Positions 1-8,246 of a stretch of DNA of 47,797 nt are shown one piece after another. The notes beneath the pieces were generated by a model. The model searched no databases. It had not been told where the DNA came from and was given only the letters and a program-made list of their open reading frames with translations. Numbering within the stretch: position 1 is the first letter of the stretch; every line of letters starts with the position of its first letter. The translations under genes were made by a program, and so were the position numbers. This DNA comes from Oscillibacter sp. (lineage in GTDB: Bacteria; Bacillota; Clostridia; Oscillospirales; Oscillospiraceae). Location of the stretch: the NCBI GenBank assembly GCA_017527365.1, contig JAFXQD010000097.1:1-47797 (forward strand), given 5' to 3'.

Positions 1-27
1 CTTTCCGGGAAGCCTCCCCGCGTCGCG

Positions 28-1491
28 TCAGAACGGGCTGCGGCGAATCAGGCGGCGGCGCCTCCACATCGACGGCGCGAACAACAGCAACATCGGGAAC
101 ATTTCCAGCCGCCCTACCAGCATATCGAACGACAATAGCAGTTTGGACGCCCCCGAAAACGCCGCGAAATTCCCCGACGGCCCTACCATTTCCAATCCGG
201 GGCCGATGTTGTTGATACACGCGCTCAACGCCGTGAACGTGGAAATCAGGTCGAAGCCTTCCAGCGAAAGCAGTAAATACGACGCGACGAAAATCATCAG
301 ATACACGGCGATGAACGTATGAACGCCCTGAATATTGCGTTCGGGGAGGGGCTTTCCCTCGAAACGCACGGAGGCGACCGCGTTCGGGTGCAACATCTTT
401 TTCATGTCGCGGACAGAGGCTTTCACAAGGATGATGAGGCGGTCCACTTTGATACCGCCGCCCGTGGACCCCGCGCAGGCCCCGATGAACATTAACACGG
501 TCAAAATAGCGCGGGAGAACGACGGCCACAAATTAAAATCGACGGTCGAAAACCCGGACGTGGAGATGATGGACGCCACCTGAAAGTAGGCGTGACGCAG
601 GGCCGTGAAAAACGACCCGTACATGGACGTAATATTCCCGGCGATAGCCAGAACCGACAGCCCCACAATACCCAAGAACGTCCAGAGGGTTTCGGACTTC
701 CAGACTTCCGAAAAACGCCGCATGAGCAGGTAATAGTAGAGGTTAAAGTTGATACTGAACAGGAGCATGAACGTGCCGATAACGACATCGAAAAAGGGGT
801 TGTCGTAGGCGCCCACGCTGAGGTTGCGGTTGCTGAAACCGCCCGTCCCGGCGCTTCCGAAGGCGTGCACGCAGGAATCGAAAAACGGCATACCGCCCAG
901 CAGTAAAATGACGATTTCCAGCACGGTCAGGGCGGTGTAGATTCCGTAGAGGATTTTGGCGCTTTCGCTCATCCGGCTGACGAGCTTGCCCACGGACGGA
1001 CCCGGCACTTCCGCCCGCATGAGGTGCATTCCGTGCCCGTCCGACATGGGAAGCACCGCCATCACGAACACCAAGACGCCCATGCCCCCGACCCAGTGCG
1101 TGAAGCTCCGCCAGAACAGGATTCCCTTGTGCAACGGCTCCACCGCCGGGAGTATGCTTGCGCCCGTCGTCGTGAATCCGGAAACCGTCTCAAAGAACGC
1201 GTCGACAAAATCCGGGATGTCGCCGGAGAGGACGAACGGCAAAGCCCCGAACACGGAAAGCAGTATCCACGCCGACGCGACGACGGCGAAGCCGTCGCGG
1301 GCGTACAGCGCGGTGTCTTTCGGCACCCTCAGCCCGAACGGCAGGGCAAAGAGCGCAAGGAAAAGCATGGTAAGCAGGAACGGCGAAAGGCTTTCGCCGT
1401 ATACCGCCGCCGTCATGAGCGACAGCGACATGAGCGCCGCCTCCGCCAGCAAAATGCGGCTCGTCACGCAGGCAATCATACGATAGTTCAT
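28..1491 (-). CDS. trkH: TrkH/KtrB-type potassium uptake channel subunit
   Basis: Membrane subunit of a Trk/Ktr potassium transporter that forms the ion path; its partner is the cytosolic NAD-binding TrkA encoded immediately upstream. The 487-residue length fits TrkH. Hydrophobic segments occur throughout, and the four pore-loop motifs of the superfamily can be read in order: TTGAS near residue 110, GTGGFS near 218, STSGFST near 312, and NNIGPG near 432. The start at 1491 gives an N-terminal transmembrane helix and lies 12 bases after the trkA stop, so the pair is probably co-transcribed with gluQ further upstream. The stop lies 28 bases from the window edge, so downstream partners are unknown. 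Assignment to Trk rather than Ktr rests on the full-length two-domain TrkA partner. Confidence 0.95.
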   Translation of the reverse strand: MNYRMIACVTSRILLAEAALMSLSLMTAAVYGESLSPFLLTMLFLALFALPFGLRVPKDTALYARDGFAVVASAWILLSVFGALPFVLSGDIPDFVDAFFETVSGFTTTGASILPAVEPLHKGILFWRSFTHWVGGMGVLVFVMAVLPMSDGHGMHLMRAEVPGPSVGKLVSRMSESAKILYGIYTALTVLEIVILLLGGMPFFDSCVHAFGSAGTGGFSNRNLSVGAYDNPFFDVVIGTFMLLFSINFNLYYYLLMRRFSEVWKSETLWTFLGIVGLSVLAIAGNITSMYGSFFTALRHAYFQVASIISTSGFSTVDFNLWPSFSRAILTVLMFIGACAGSTGGGIKVDRLIILVKASVRDMKKMLHPNAVASVRFEGKPLPERNIQGVHTFIAVYLMIFVASYLLLSLEGFDLISTFTALSACINNIGPGLEMVGPSGNFAAFSGASKLLLSFDMLVGRLEMFPMLLLFAPSMWRRRRLIRRSPF

Positions 1492-1503
1492 AACAGCCCC
1501 CGA

Positions 1504-2868
1504 TTATTGCAAAAGGTCTTGGATTCCCTGCAGGCGGAGCCCGCTTGTCACGGCGATTACGTCGTCGCCCGCCCGTATCGCGTCGCCGCCCGACGGTATC
1601 ACAAGCTGTCCGTTGGCGCGGACGATTCCCGCCAGCAACACGCCGCTTTTCATCTTCAAGTCTTTCAGCGGGATTCCGATGAGCGGCGCGTCCGCCGGTA
1701 TGCTGAACTCCAAAGCCTCCACCGCCCCGTCCACCAAGTGGTGCAGGGTCTTGACCGTAAGCCCGGACGCGCCCTCCATGGCGCGGATATACTGCACAAT
1801 CAGTTCCGCCGTCACGCTCTGCGCGGAAATAATGCTGTCAATGCTGTGCTCCTCCGAGACTAATTCCACCAGCGAACGGCGGTTGATTTTGGCGATTACC
1901 TTGCAGTTTCCATGGCTCTGCCGCGCCGCGCTCATGGACATTAAGATATTCGCCTCGTCCACGCCCGTAATGGCTACAAAGGCGTCGGTTTCCAACAGCC
2001 CCTCTTCCCGCAGTAACTCGTTGTCCGTGCCGTCGCCGACGATGACCAGCGCCTTCGGCAACAACTCGCTGATTTGCGTGCAACGCGCTTCGCTCTGGTC
2101 GATGATTTTGACGCTCATGCCCATGCGCAACAGTTCTTCGGCAAGGTAGTAGCACATCTTGCTCACGCCGACAATCATCACCGACGACGCCTCTTTCCGG
2201 AACACGCCCAAATGACGGAAGAATTTCGCTATCTGGTCGGGGGCGGAAGTCAGGTAGATTTTATCCCCGGCGCGCAGGACGAAATCTCCGGAAGGAATCG
2301 TGGTTTCGTCCTTGCGCGACACCGCGCAGACTAAAACGCGGATTCTCGTGCTCCGGTAGATGTCCATCAGGCTCATGCCGTCGAGGGCGGAGTTGTCCGG
2401 CAGGCGGTACTCCACGAGCTCCAGCCGCCCCTTGGAGAACGATTCTATTTTCATGGCGGCGGGAAAGCGCAGTATGCGGGCGATTTCACGCGCCGCGACT
2501 TTCTCCGGGTTAATCGCCATAGAAAGCCCCAATTCGCCGCGCATGAAACGCAGTTGCTTTTCGTACTCCGGATTCCTGATACGCGCTATCGTGTGCCGGA
2601 CGCCCAGCTTTTTCGCCACCAGACAGGCAAGGATGTTGATTTCGTCGTTGGTCGTCGTGGCAATGAGCAAATCCGCTTTCGCGGCCTCGGCTTCCGTCTG
2701 CACTTCGTAGCTCGCGCCGTTGCCGCACACCGCCATTACGTCGTAAACGTTCACGATATTGTCTATTAGTTGCGCGTTCTGGTCGATGACGGTAATTCTG
2801 TGCTCCGCGATAAGCTGTCGCGTCAGGCTCAAGCCCACTTTGCCTATGCCCACTATGATAATGTTCAC
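1504..2868 (-). CDS. trkA: TrkA, NAD-binding regulatory subunit of potassium transporter
   Basis: Peripheral cytoplasmic subunit that gates the TrkH channel in response to nucleotide binding. The protein starts with a Rossmann glycine pattern (IIVGIGKVGLSL), followed by an acidic residue at the end of strand two (VIDQN). A second Rossmann unit begins around residue 230 (MIVGVSKMCYYL), and each unit is followed by a TrkA-C (RCK-C) domain, including IPLKDLKM near the C-terminus. The 454-residue length matches the duplicated two-RCK form rather than the short KtrA form. It lies between gluQ (15-base gap) and trkH (12-base gap) on the same strand, which indicates an operon. No features suggest truncation. 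Confidence 0.95.
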   Translation of the reverse strand: MNIIIVGIGKVGLSLTRQLIAEHRITVIDQNAQLIDNIVNVYDVMAVCGNGASYEVQTEAEAAKADLLIATTTNDEINILACLVAKKLGVRHTIARIRNPEYEKQLRFMRGELGLSMAINPEKVAAREIARILRFPAAMKIESFSKGRLELVEYRLPDNSALDGMSLMDIYRSTRIRVLVCAVSRKDETTIPSGDFVLRAGDKIYLTSAPDQIAKFFRHLGVFRKEASSVMIVGVSKMCYYLAEELLRMGMSVKIIDQSEARCTQISELLPKALVIVGDGTDNELLREEGLLETDAFVAITGVDEANILMSMSAARQSHGNCKVIAKINRRSLVELVSEEHSIDSIISAQSVTAELIVQYIRAMEGASGLTVKTLHHLVDGAVEALEFSIPADAPLIGIPLKDLKMKSGVLLAGIVRANGQLVIPSGGDAIRAGDDVIAVTSGLRLQGIQDLLQ

Positions 2869-2883
2869 GCTGATTCCTCCCGA

Positions 2884-3825
2884 TTATGAAAACAAATTCT
2901 CCGGCGCGACAATATCCCGCACGGGCACGGCGCCCCAGTCGAACGCGGGGAGCAGTCCCGCCGCGCCGACGGGCGCCGCCGTCGGATTCAGCCCCGCCAG
3001 ATACGCTAATTTTCCTATGATTTCTTCCGGCTTGTAGCGTTCCCGCAGAACTCCAAGGTTCAAATCGCGGTCGCGCTTGCTCAACCGCCGCCCGTCCGCC
3101 GACAGCAACAGCGGGACATGATAAAACGCAGGGGGCGGCAGTTCCAGAAGGCGGTATAGGAATAATTGGCGCGGCGTTGACGAAAGCAAATCGGACCCGC
3201 GCACAACTTCCGTCACGCCCATGGCGGCGTCGTCTACGACGACCGCCAACTGGTAGGCGTAAAGCCCGTCGGAACGGCGCAGGAGGAAGTCGCCGCAGTC
3301 GCGGGACAGGTTTTCCCGGTAAAGCCCCATATGCCCGTCTTGTACGCTGATTTCCTCGTCCGGGACGCGTAACCGATACGCCGGGGGGCGCGTCCGCAAA
3401 CGCTCCGCGACTTGCGCCGCCGTCAGATTGCGGCAAGTCCCCGGATAGACGGCTTGCCCGTCGGAACGGTGCGGGGCGGAGGCGGCATGGAGTTCGGCGC
3501 GGGTGCAGAAGCACGGATAGACAAGCCCGCGTTCCCGCAATGCGTCCAGCGCGGCTTCGTAAAACGCCGTGCGCCTGCTCTGCTCGTAGGGCGCGTGATT
3601 CCCCCCGGCAAGCGGGCCCTCGTCCCACGCCAAGCCCAGCCATAGCAAATCGTCCTGTAGTTGTTGCGCGTATTCGGCGTTGCATCGTTGCGCGTCCAAG
3701 TCCTCTATGCGCAAGACAATGCGCCCGCCCTGCTTCCGTGCGCTCAACCACGCCAGCAGGTACGCGAACAAGTTGCCTATGTGCATTCGCCCGCTCGGCG
3801 ACGGCGCGAAACGTCCCGTTACCAT
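2884..3825 (-). CDS. gluQ: glutamyl-Q tRNA(Asp) synthetase (GluQRS)
   Basis: Truncated paralogue of glutamyl-tRNA synthetase that attaches glutamate to the queuosine base at the anticodon of tRNA(Asp), rather than to a tRNA 3' end. The 313-residue protein has the class I HIGH-like signature in FAPSPSGRMHIGNL at the N-terminus, a CFC...YPGTC zinc cluster near residues 105-130 typical of GluQRS, and a KMSK-like LSKRDRDL near residue 247. It ends without the C-terminal anticodon-binding domain present in the full GltX found at 41863-43335. Its position ahead of trkA-trkH suggests co-transcription, although no functional link is obvious. It could also be called a truncated GluRS, but the missing anticodon domain and the zinc cluster favour GluQRS. 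Confidence 0.88.
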   Translation of the reverse strand: MVTGRFAPSPSGRMHIGNLFAYLLAWLSARKQGGRIVLRIEDLDAQRCNAEYAQQLQDDLLWLGLAWDEGPLAGGNHAPYEQSRRTAFYEAALDALRERGLVYPCFCTRAELHAASAPHRSDGQAVYPGTCRNLTAAQVAERLRTRPPAYRLRVPDEEISVQDGHMGLYRENLSRDCGDFLLRRSDGLYAYQLAVVVDDAAMGVTEVVRGSDLLSSTPRQLFLYRLLELPPPAFYHVPLLLSADGRRLSKRDRDLNLGVLRERYKPEEIIGKLAYLAGLNPTAAPVGAAGLLPAFDWGAVPVRDIVAPENLFS

Positions 3826-3854
3826 GTGACCGCCCCCACGTTTTCAAATTGCCC

Positions 3855-3883
3855 TGTACAAACGCGCCGTTTCGCGGTATACT
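3855..3883 (+). promoter_or_regulatory. sigma-A-type promoter for the zinc-ribbon gene
   Basis: TGTACA (3855-3860) and TATACT (3878-3883) are separated by 17 bases, 33 bases ahead of the start at 3916. The -35 box matches four of six consensus positions. It reads away from gluQ. Confidence 0.6.
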
Positions 3884-3915
3884 GTCCCCAAGACTATTCG
3901 CAAGGAGGGGAGCGC

Positions 3916-4524
3916 ATGAACGAGGAAACGCGAACTTTCGGCTACCTCTGCCCGGAATGCGGCAAGCCCGTCACAGCCGCCCGCGACTTTTTCACTTTGG
4001 CCGCCGCCGACGCCGCCATTGCCTGCGAATGCGGCGGCTCCGTCCTGCGCACGTCCTACGACGGCAAACGCTACCGGATTTCCGTCCCGTGCGGGCTGTG
4101 CGGCGGCGTCCATACGGCGTCCTGCGCGCCCGAACGGATGTTGCGCGGCGCAACCGCGCTGGCGTGTCCGAAAACCGGGCAGTTCAGTTGCTTCATCGGC
4201 GACGCCGGGACGGTCGAGCGGCAAATGAAAGAGCTTGCCGTCTTGGCCGAAAAGGAGCGTCAGGACGACGGCGGGGGCGCGTTTCTGGACAACGTCGTCA
4301 TGTACGAAGTCCTGTCGGAACTGAAGGACATCGCGTCGCGCCCGGACGGGATAACGTGCCGTTGCGGGAGCGGGCGTTGGAAAACGCGGGTGCGCCGCGC
4401 CGCCGTGGACTTGATTTGCGCCGACTGCGGCGGGCGTCTGCGCGTACCCGCCGCAACTGACCGCGATTTGGACGACCTGTGCTGTCATATGAAGCTGGTC
4501 ATTCCCGGCGCGGCGCCGCGCTGA
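3916..4524 (+). CDS. multi-zinc-ribbon protein of unknown function
   Basis: I do not recognise a named family. The 202-residue protein is rich in paired cysteines: CPEC at residues 12-15, CEC at 37-39, CGLC at 59-62, further cysteines near 70-92, then CRC and CADC in the last third. These would make several zinc ribbons at both ends around a helical middle (about residues 95-140). There is no signal peptide or membrane segment, so it is probably cytoplasmic. The start at 3916 is chosen because AAGGAGGGG lies just upstream and the cysteine clusters begin soon after it; an in-frame extension upstream would run through the divergent promoter and into gluQ. It appears monocistronic or loosely joined to the HAD gene 52 bases downstream. 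Confidence 0.8.
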   Translation: MNEETRTFGYLCPECGKPVTAARDFFTLAAADAAIACECGGSVLRTSYDGKRYRISVPCGLCGGVHTASCAPERMLRGATALACPKTGQFSCFIGDAGTVERQMKELAVLAEKERQDDGGGAFLDNVVMYEVLSELKDIASRPDGITCRCGSGRWKTRVRRAAVDLICADCGGRLRVPAATDRDLDDLCCHMKLVIPGAAPR

Positions 4525-4576
4525 TATTATACGGCTATCCCGCCCGAATTTGCAAGCCCGACTGGAGGAAAAGCCC

Positions 4577-5395
4577 ATGGAATCCAAAATACTGTTTCTG
4601 GACTTGGACGGCACGTTGTTGAACGACGCCAAGGAGCTGACGGACGGCAACCGCGCCGCGATGGAAGGCGCGGTTGCGCGGGGACACCGCGTCGTGATAG
4701 CGTCGGGGCGCCCGCTCAAAAGCGTGCGGGCGCAGGCGGCGCGGTTCGGGCTCGACGGCGCCGGGTGTTACGCTATCGCCTACAACGGCGCCGTGATTTA
4801 CGATTTCGCCAAACAAGCGCAAATCTACCGCAAGGCTTTGGCGCCGGAGGACTTATACGCCGTGTTCGACGAGGCGCGGCGGCGCGGAATCTATATCCAT
4901 ACCTACGACCGCGAGGACGTGGTGATAGAGCCGCGCTGCGACCCCGAAACCGCGAGGCGTTACTGCGCCCGCCTGCAATTCGACTTCCGCGTGATTCGGG
5001 ACATACGGAAAGAGCTGTCGGAAAGCCCGGTCAAGGCGATGTCGATTGACTTTACGGGGCAGGAAAAGACCGCCGCCTTCCGCGACTGGATACTTTCGGA
5101 AATGCGCGGGCGGCTGGACAGCTATTTTTCGGAGCGTTACTTTCTGGAAATCGTGCCGGCGGGGGTGAACAAGGGGCGCGGGATTCTCCAACTTTGCGAT
5201 ATATTAGGAATCCCGCGTGAAAACTCCGTTGCGGCGGGCGACGAGGCCAACGACATCGACATGTTGCGCGCCGCCGGGGTGGGCGCGGCTATGGCGAACG
5301 CGATACCGGAGGCGAAAGCCGCCGCCGATTACGTCACCGAGCGCGACAACAACCATGACGGTGTGGCGGAGATTATCGAAAAGTTTCTGGCGTGA
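4577..5395 (+). CDS. Cof-type HAD-IIB family phosphatase
   Basis: Cytoplasmic haloacid-dehalogenase phosphatase of the Cof/YkrA type, which generally acts on sugar phosphates or nucleotide cofactors; the substrate cannot be read from sequence. Motif I is DLDGTLL at residues 9-15 with both catalytic aspartates, motif II is the serine in VIASGRP, and motif IV is GDEANDIDML near residue 220. The central region (about 80-190) is the C2 cap. The length of 272 residues is normal for the family. The start at 4577 is preferred over an earlier in-frame codon because TGGAGG lies 8-9 bases upstream and the protein then begins directly at the first core strand. Confidence 0.9.
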   Translation: MESKILFLDLDGTLLNDAKELTDGNRAAMEGAVARGHRVVIASGRPLKSVRAQAARFGLDGAGCYAIAYNGAVIYDFAKQAQIYRKALAPEDLYAVFDEARRRGIYIHTYDREDVVIEPRCDPETARRYCARLQFDFRVIRDIRKELSESPVKAMSIDFTGQEKTAAFRDWILSEMRGRLDSYFSERYFLEIVPAGVNKGRGILQLCDILGIPRENSVAAGDEANDIDMLRAAGVGAAMANAIPEAKAAADYVTERDNNHDGVAEIIEKFLA

Positions 5396-5454
5396 AGCAT
5401 TCTCCCATTCCATCTCAGAGATTCTTTATTTGCATACAATTATTTCCTAACCAC

Positions 5455-5484
5455 TTGACAATACTTTAACAGATGTGCTAAAAT
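5455..5484 (+). promoter_or_regulatory. strong sigma-A-type promoter of the coiled-coil/membrane cassette
   Basis: A perfect TTGACA (5455-5460) and TAAAAT (5479-5484) with an 18-base spacer; TG two bases before the -10 hints at an extended -10. The surrounding bases are much more AT-rich than neighbouring intergenic DNA. It drives the gene starting at 5524. Confidence 0.75.
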
Positions 5485-5523
5485 ACTTAAAGGTTTTTTA
5501 CAGACGGGAATGGAGGCGGCTTT

Positions 5524-6225
5524 ATGGGAGAGGAACTGATTCCTTATTCAAAAAACGATAACACGGTTATCGAAAACGCGACGCGATTTCAGAATTTTTT
5601 ATCGTCGGATGCCGTCAGCCCGATTCGTGGCGCCCTTTCCATTATCCCTAATTGCGTAAAAAACGCGTTGGATTTTGCCTTGAAACGCAAAGAACTAAGC
5701 ATTCAGGAAAAGAAATCCAAACAGGAGTTCCAGTTATCCTTGCGTCAAGCCGAATTGCAGTCCCAAGAAAATCGGCGGCAATACAGTTTAGCCATTGAGC
5801 GTGTGCGCATGGAAGCTAACGCGAAAATGGCTGAGATTGATTATCGGCGAGAAACTACTCTGGCGCGCATTAACGAAGAAACGCGGGCGCGAATGCAAGA
5901 AATTAAAGCCTATGAGCGTATGAAACTGGCGGAAATACACGCTCAATATGAAATCGAGCGTCAAAAGCTGGATGACGAACAGCGCCGCTTTTTACTTGCG
6001 CTGAAAGAGAGCAACCGCCGTTTCCTTGCGCGGATGGAAATGACAAAAAAAGCGCAGACGGAACTGACGTTACTTATCAATGTCCTTACCAAAAAAATCG
6101 CAACCAACCGAGCGAAGAAATACGATTACAAATTGCTGGAAAGCCTTTCACGGATGAAAATGAAGTCCATGAACGAAGCGTTTGATTTGTCCGAAGCGCT
6201 TATGGACTGGCTGGGAGGAAGATAA
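5524..6225 (+). CDS. uncharacterised long coiled-coil protein
   Basis: Not recognised. The protein has 233 residues: a short N-terminal segment (1-60), then a nearly continuous charged helix from about residue 60 to 190, rich in Glu, Arg, Lys and Gln with heptad-like hydrophobic spacing (for example RRQYSLAIERVRMEANAKMA), and a shorter C-terminal helical part ending LMDWLGGR. There is no signal peptide or transmembrane segment. The start has GGAGG ten bases upstream and is preceded by a strong promoter. The downstream membrane-protein gene begins two bases after the stop, so the two are almost certainly translated together. Both genes are visibly AT-richer and use more A/T-ending codons than their neighbours, which suggests acquisition by transfer. 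Confidence 0.8.
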   Translation: MGEELIPYSKNDNTVIENATRFQNFLSSDAVSPIRGALSIIPNCVKNALDFALKRKELSIQEKKSKQEFQLSLRQAELQSQENRRQYSLAIERVRMEANAKMAEIDYRRETTLARINEETRARMQEIKAYERMKLAEIHAQYEIERQKLDDEQRRFLLALKESNRRFLARMEMTKKAQTELTLLINVLTKKIATNRAKKYDYKLLESLSRMKMKSMNEAFDLSEALMDWLGGR

Positions 6226-6227
6226 AC

Positions 6228-7049
6228 ATGGGATATGTGTTGCTCTTACTGGCAGGCTTTCTCTTTTGGAAATTCGGGGCAAAAGGCGGCGTTCCCATCA
6301 TGCTTGGGTGCACTGTTGTGGCGTTGATTGGTCTTGTTCTCATTGTACTACCCCCGCAGGACGTGAACAACCTCACGGTCACTGTTGTGGCGTTGATTGG
6401 TCTTGTTCTCATTGTACCTCAAAAAGGAAAGCGCAAAGCGCCGCCCAGTCAGCCATATGTTCCCCCAAAGGGAAGCCGCCCTCCGCAACCCCGAAAACGC
6501 ATTGAGGATTGCGTATCCAGAGAGGATGTACAGTATCAACTTGCCTATGAAACGCAACGCATAATTCAACATATTGAGGCAAGCAAAGAAGCGATACGGC
6601 AAGCGGCACAGGAATCCGACCGCGCAGTAAATACGGCATGGCTGAACTCTTATGAAAAAGTGCTTCGGATTTCCTCTAATCTGGATGAAAATCTCAAGTC
6701 ATATCAGAGTCGGAATTTAGAATACTCAAAATTCCAATACTATACGAGCCTTCACTTTCGTTCCATGCTCGCGGCAAATATTGCCCACGACGAGTATCAG
6801 GAAATCAATCGGAGTTTTGAGACAATCAATCAGTTGATTGTATCCATGGCAAAAAATCAAAAGAGGAGTCGTCTGTCAAAAAGCCAAATTTACTCCGCAA
6901 AAGACGCTCTGAAAGAGTTAAACCGCTCTCTCCTGAATAAAGTTCATGAAATGAACCATCAAACTGGGATTTTGCGGGATAAAATTGGCGCAGAGTGCGG
7001 AGAAAGAGGGAGAAAGTGGTACGCTGACAGAATGCGCAATCGCGTTTAA
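6228..7049 (+). CDS. uncharacterised membrane protein with a duplicated transmembrane segment
   Basis: Not recognised. The 273-residue protein starts with a hydrophobic helix (residues 2-14), then two identical segments TVVALIGLVLIV at residues 29-40 and 52-63, a basic proline-rich linker (65-90), and a long charged helical cytoplasmic domain to the end. The two segments are identical at the DNA level as well, which points to a recent in-frame duplication. The gene starts two bases after the coiled-coil gene, and its Shine-Dalgarno (GGGAGGAAG) lies inside that gene's end. The helical C-terminal domain may contact the upstream coiled-coil protein (inference). Base composition is AT-richer than the surroundings. 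A terminator hairpin follows. Confidence 0.78.
   Translation: MGYVLLLLAGFLFWKFGAKGGVPIMLGCTVVALIGLVLIVLPPQDVNNLTVTVVALIGLVLIVPQKGKRKAPPSQPYVPPKGSRPPQPRKRIEDCVSREDVQYQLAYETQRIIQHIEASKEAIRQAAQESDRAVNTAWLNSYEKVLRISSNLDENLKSYQSRNLEYSKFQYYTSLHFRSMLAANIAHDEYQEINRSFETINQLIVSMAKNQKRSRLSKSQIYSAKDALKELNRSLLNKVHEMNHQTGILRDKIGAECGERGRKWYADRMRNRV
6311..6417 (+). repeat. 38-bp exact direct repeat inside the membrane-protein gene
   Basis: Bases 6311-6348 and 6380-6417 are identical (start CACTGTTGTGGCG, end CTCATTGTAC). The offset is 69 bases, exactly 23 codons, so recombination between copies would remove or add one transmembrane segment without breaking the frame. Confidence 0.95.
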
Positions 7050-7072
7050 GTCTCAACCGCTCCGCCAGCGAC

Positions 7073-7113
7073 AAAAGAAGCCCTCCTATGTGTTGCATAG
7101 GAAGGCTTCTTTT
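7073..7113. terminator. bidirectional terminator between convergent genes
   Basis: A long hairpin with stem AAAAGAAGCC-TCCTATG and its complement CATAGGA-AGGCTTCTTTT around a five-base loop. It has T tracts in both directions, ends the coiled-coil/membrane cassette, and overlaps the last codons of wecB. Confidence 0.85.
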
Positions 7114-8218
7114 AGCGTTCGGTTCTGCCGCACTCCAAAATATCGGCGATACGCTCCGAGGCGTGCCCGTCGCCGTAGGGGTTCGAGGCGCGGGACATGG
7201 CGTCATAGGCGGACTTGTCGTCCAACAGGCGCGTGAACTCGCGGTAAATCGCCGCCTCGCCCGTCCCGACAAGCCGCAACGTGCCCGCCTCTATCCCTTC
7301 CGGGCGCTCCGTCGTGTCGCGCATGACCAGCACGGGCTTTCCTAAGCTCGGCGCCTCTTCCTGTATCCCGCCCGAATCGGTTAAAATCAGGTAACTGCGG
7401 CTCATGAAGTTGTGGAAGTCGAGCACGTCCAGCGGCTCTATCAGCCGGATACGGTCGAAGCCGCCCAGTTCGTCACGCGCCGCCTCCCGCACGGCGGGGT
7501 TCATGTGGATGGGGTAAATCGCTTTCGTGTCGGGATGTTCGCCCATGACGCGCCGTATCGCCCGGAACATGTTCCGCATAGGCTGCCCTAAATTTTCGCG
7601 CCTGTGGGCGGTAATGAGAATCAGGCGGCTGTCGGACGCCCAATCCAATTCGGCGTGGCGGTAATCGGCGCGGACAGTGGTTTTGAGCGCGTCTATCGCC
7701 GTGTTGCCCGTGACGAAAATCGTCTCCGGGCGCTTGCCCTCCCGTAACAGGTTGTCGCGGCTCAGTTTCGTGGGCGCGAAGTTGTAGCGGCTGATGATGG
7801 ACACCGCCTCGCGGTTGAACTCCTCCGGGTACGGGCTGTCGATATTGTACGTGCGAAGCCCCGCCTCCACGTGCCCGACGGGGATTTGCAGGTAGAAGCA
7901 CGCCAACGCCGTGACAAACGTCGTGGACGTGTCGCCGTGGACAAGCACGGCGTCCGGTTTGACCTCCTCCAGCACGGCGCGGATACGCTCCAAAATATTC
8001 ACCGTGATGTCAAAGAGCGTCTGGCGGTCCTTCATGATGGACAAGTCGTAATCCGGCGTAACGCCGAAGGCGTCAAGGGCTTGGTCGAGCATTCGGCGGT
8101 GCTGTCCGGTGACGCAGACGACGGTTTCCACGCCGGGTCGCGCTTTCAGTTCGTTGACAAGCGGGCACATCTTGATAGCCTCCGGGCGCGTCCCGAAAAC
8201 AAGCATAATCTTTTTCAT
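7112..8218 (-). CDS. wecB: UDP-N-acetylglucosamine 2-epimerase (non-hydrolysing)
   Basis: Cytoplasmic enzyme that interconverts UDP-GlcNAc and UDP-ManNAc, supplying ManNAc for teichoic-acid linkage units or surface polysaccharide. The 368 residues carry the family motifs in order: GTRPEAIKM at the start, VHGDTSTT near 95, GHVEAGLRT near 118, ITAHRRENLG near 205 and the UDP-binding SGGIQEEAP near 285, followed by RDTTERPEG. The length is normal. GGGAGA lies ten bases before the start. It sits 28 bases after the asparaginase gene on the same strand, so the two may be co-transcribed although they share no pathway. No polysaccharide genes are adjacent, so this looks like a stand-alone epimerase. 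Confidence 0.95.
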   Translation of the reverse strand: MKKIMLVFGTRPEAIKMCPLVNELKARPGVETVVCVTGQHRRMLDQALDAFGVTPDYDLSIMKDRQTLFDITVNILERIRAVLEEVKPDAVLVHGDTSTTFVTALACFYLQIPVGHVEAGLRTYNIDSPYPEEFNREAVSIISRYNFAPTKLSRDNLLREGKRPETIFVTGNTAIDALKTTVRADYRHAELDWASDSRLILITAHRRENLGQPMRNMFRAIRRVMGEHPDTKAIYPIHMNPAVREAARDELGGFDRIRLIEPLDVLDFHNFMSRSYLILTDSGGIQEEAPSLGKPVLVMRDTTERPEGIEAGTLRLVGTGEAAIYREFTRLLDDKSAYDAMSRASNPYGDGHASERIADILECGRTER

Positions 8219-8246
8219 GGGCTGTCTCCCGTATATCGTGATACGG

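Noticed and set aside
5524..7049. Prophage remnant or a named phage-defence system
   Set aside because: No integrase, capsid, nuclease or NTPase domain was seen; only composition and novelty support transfer.
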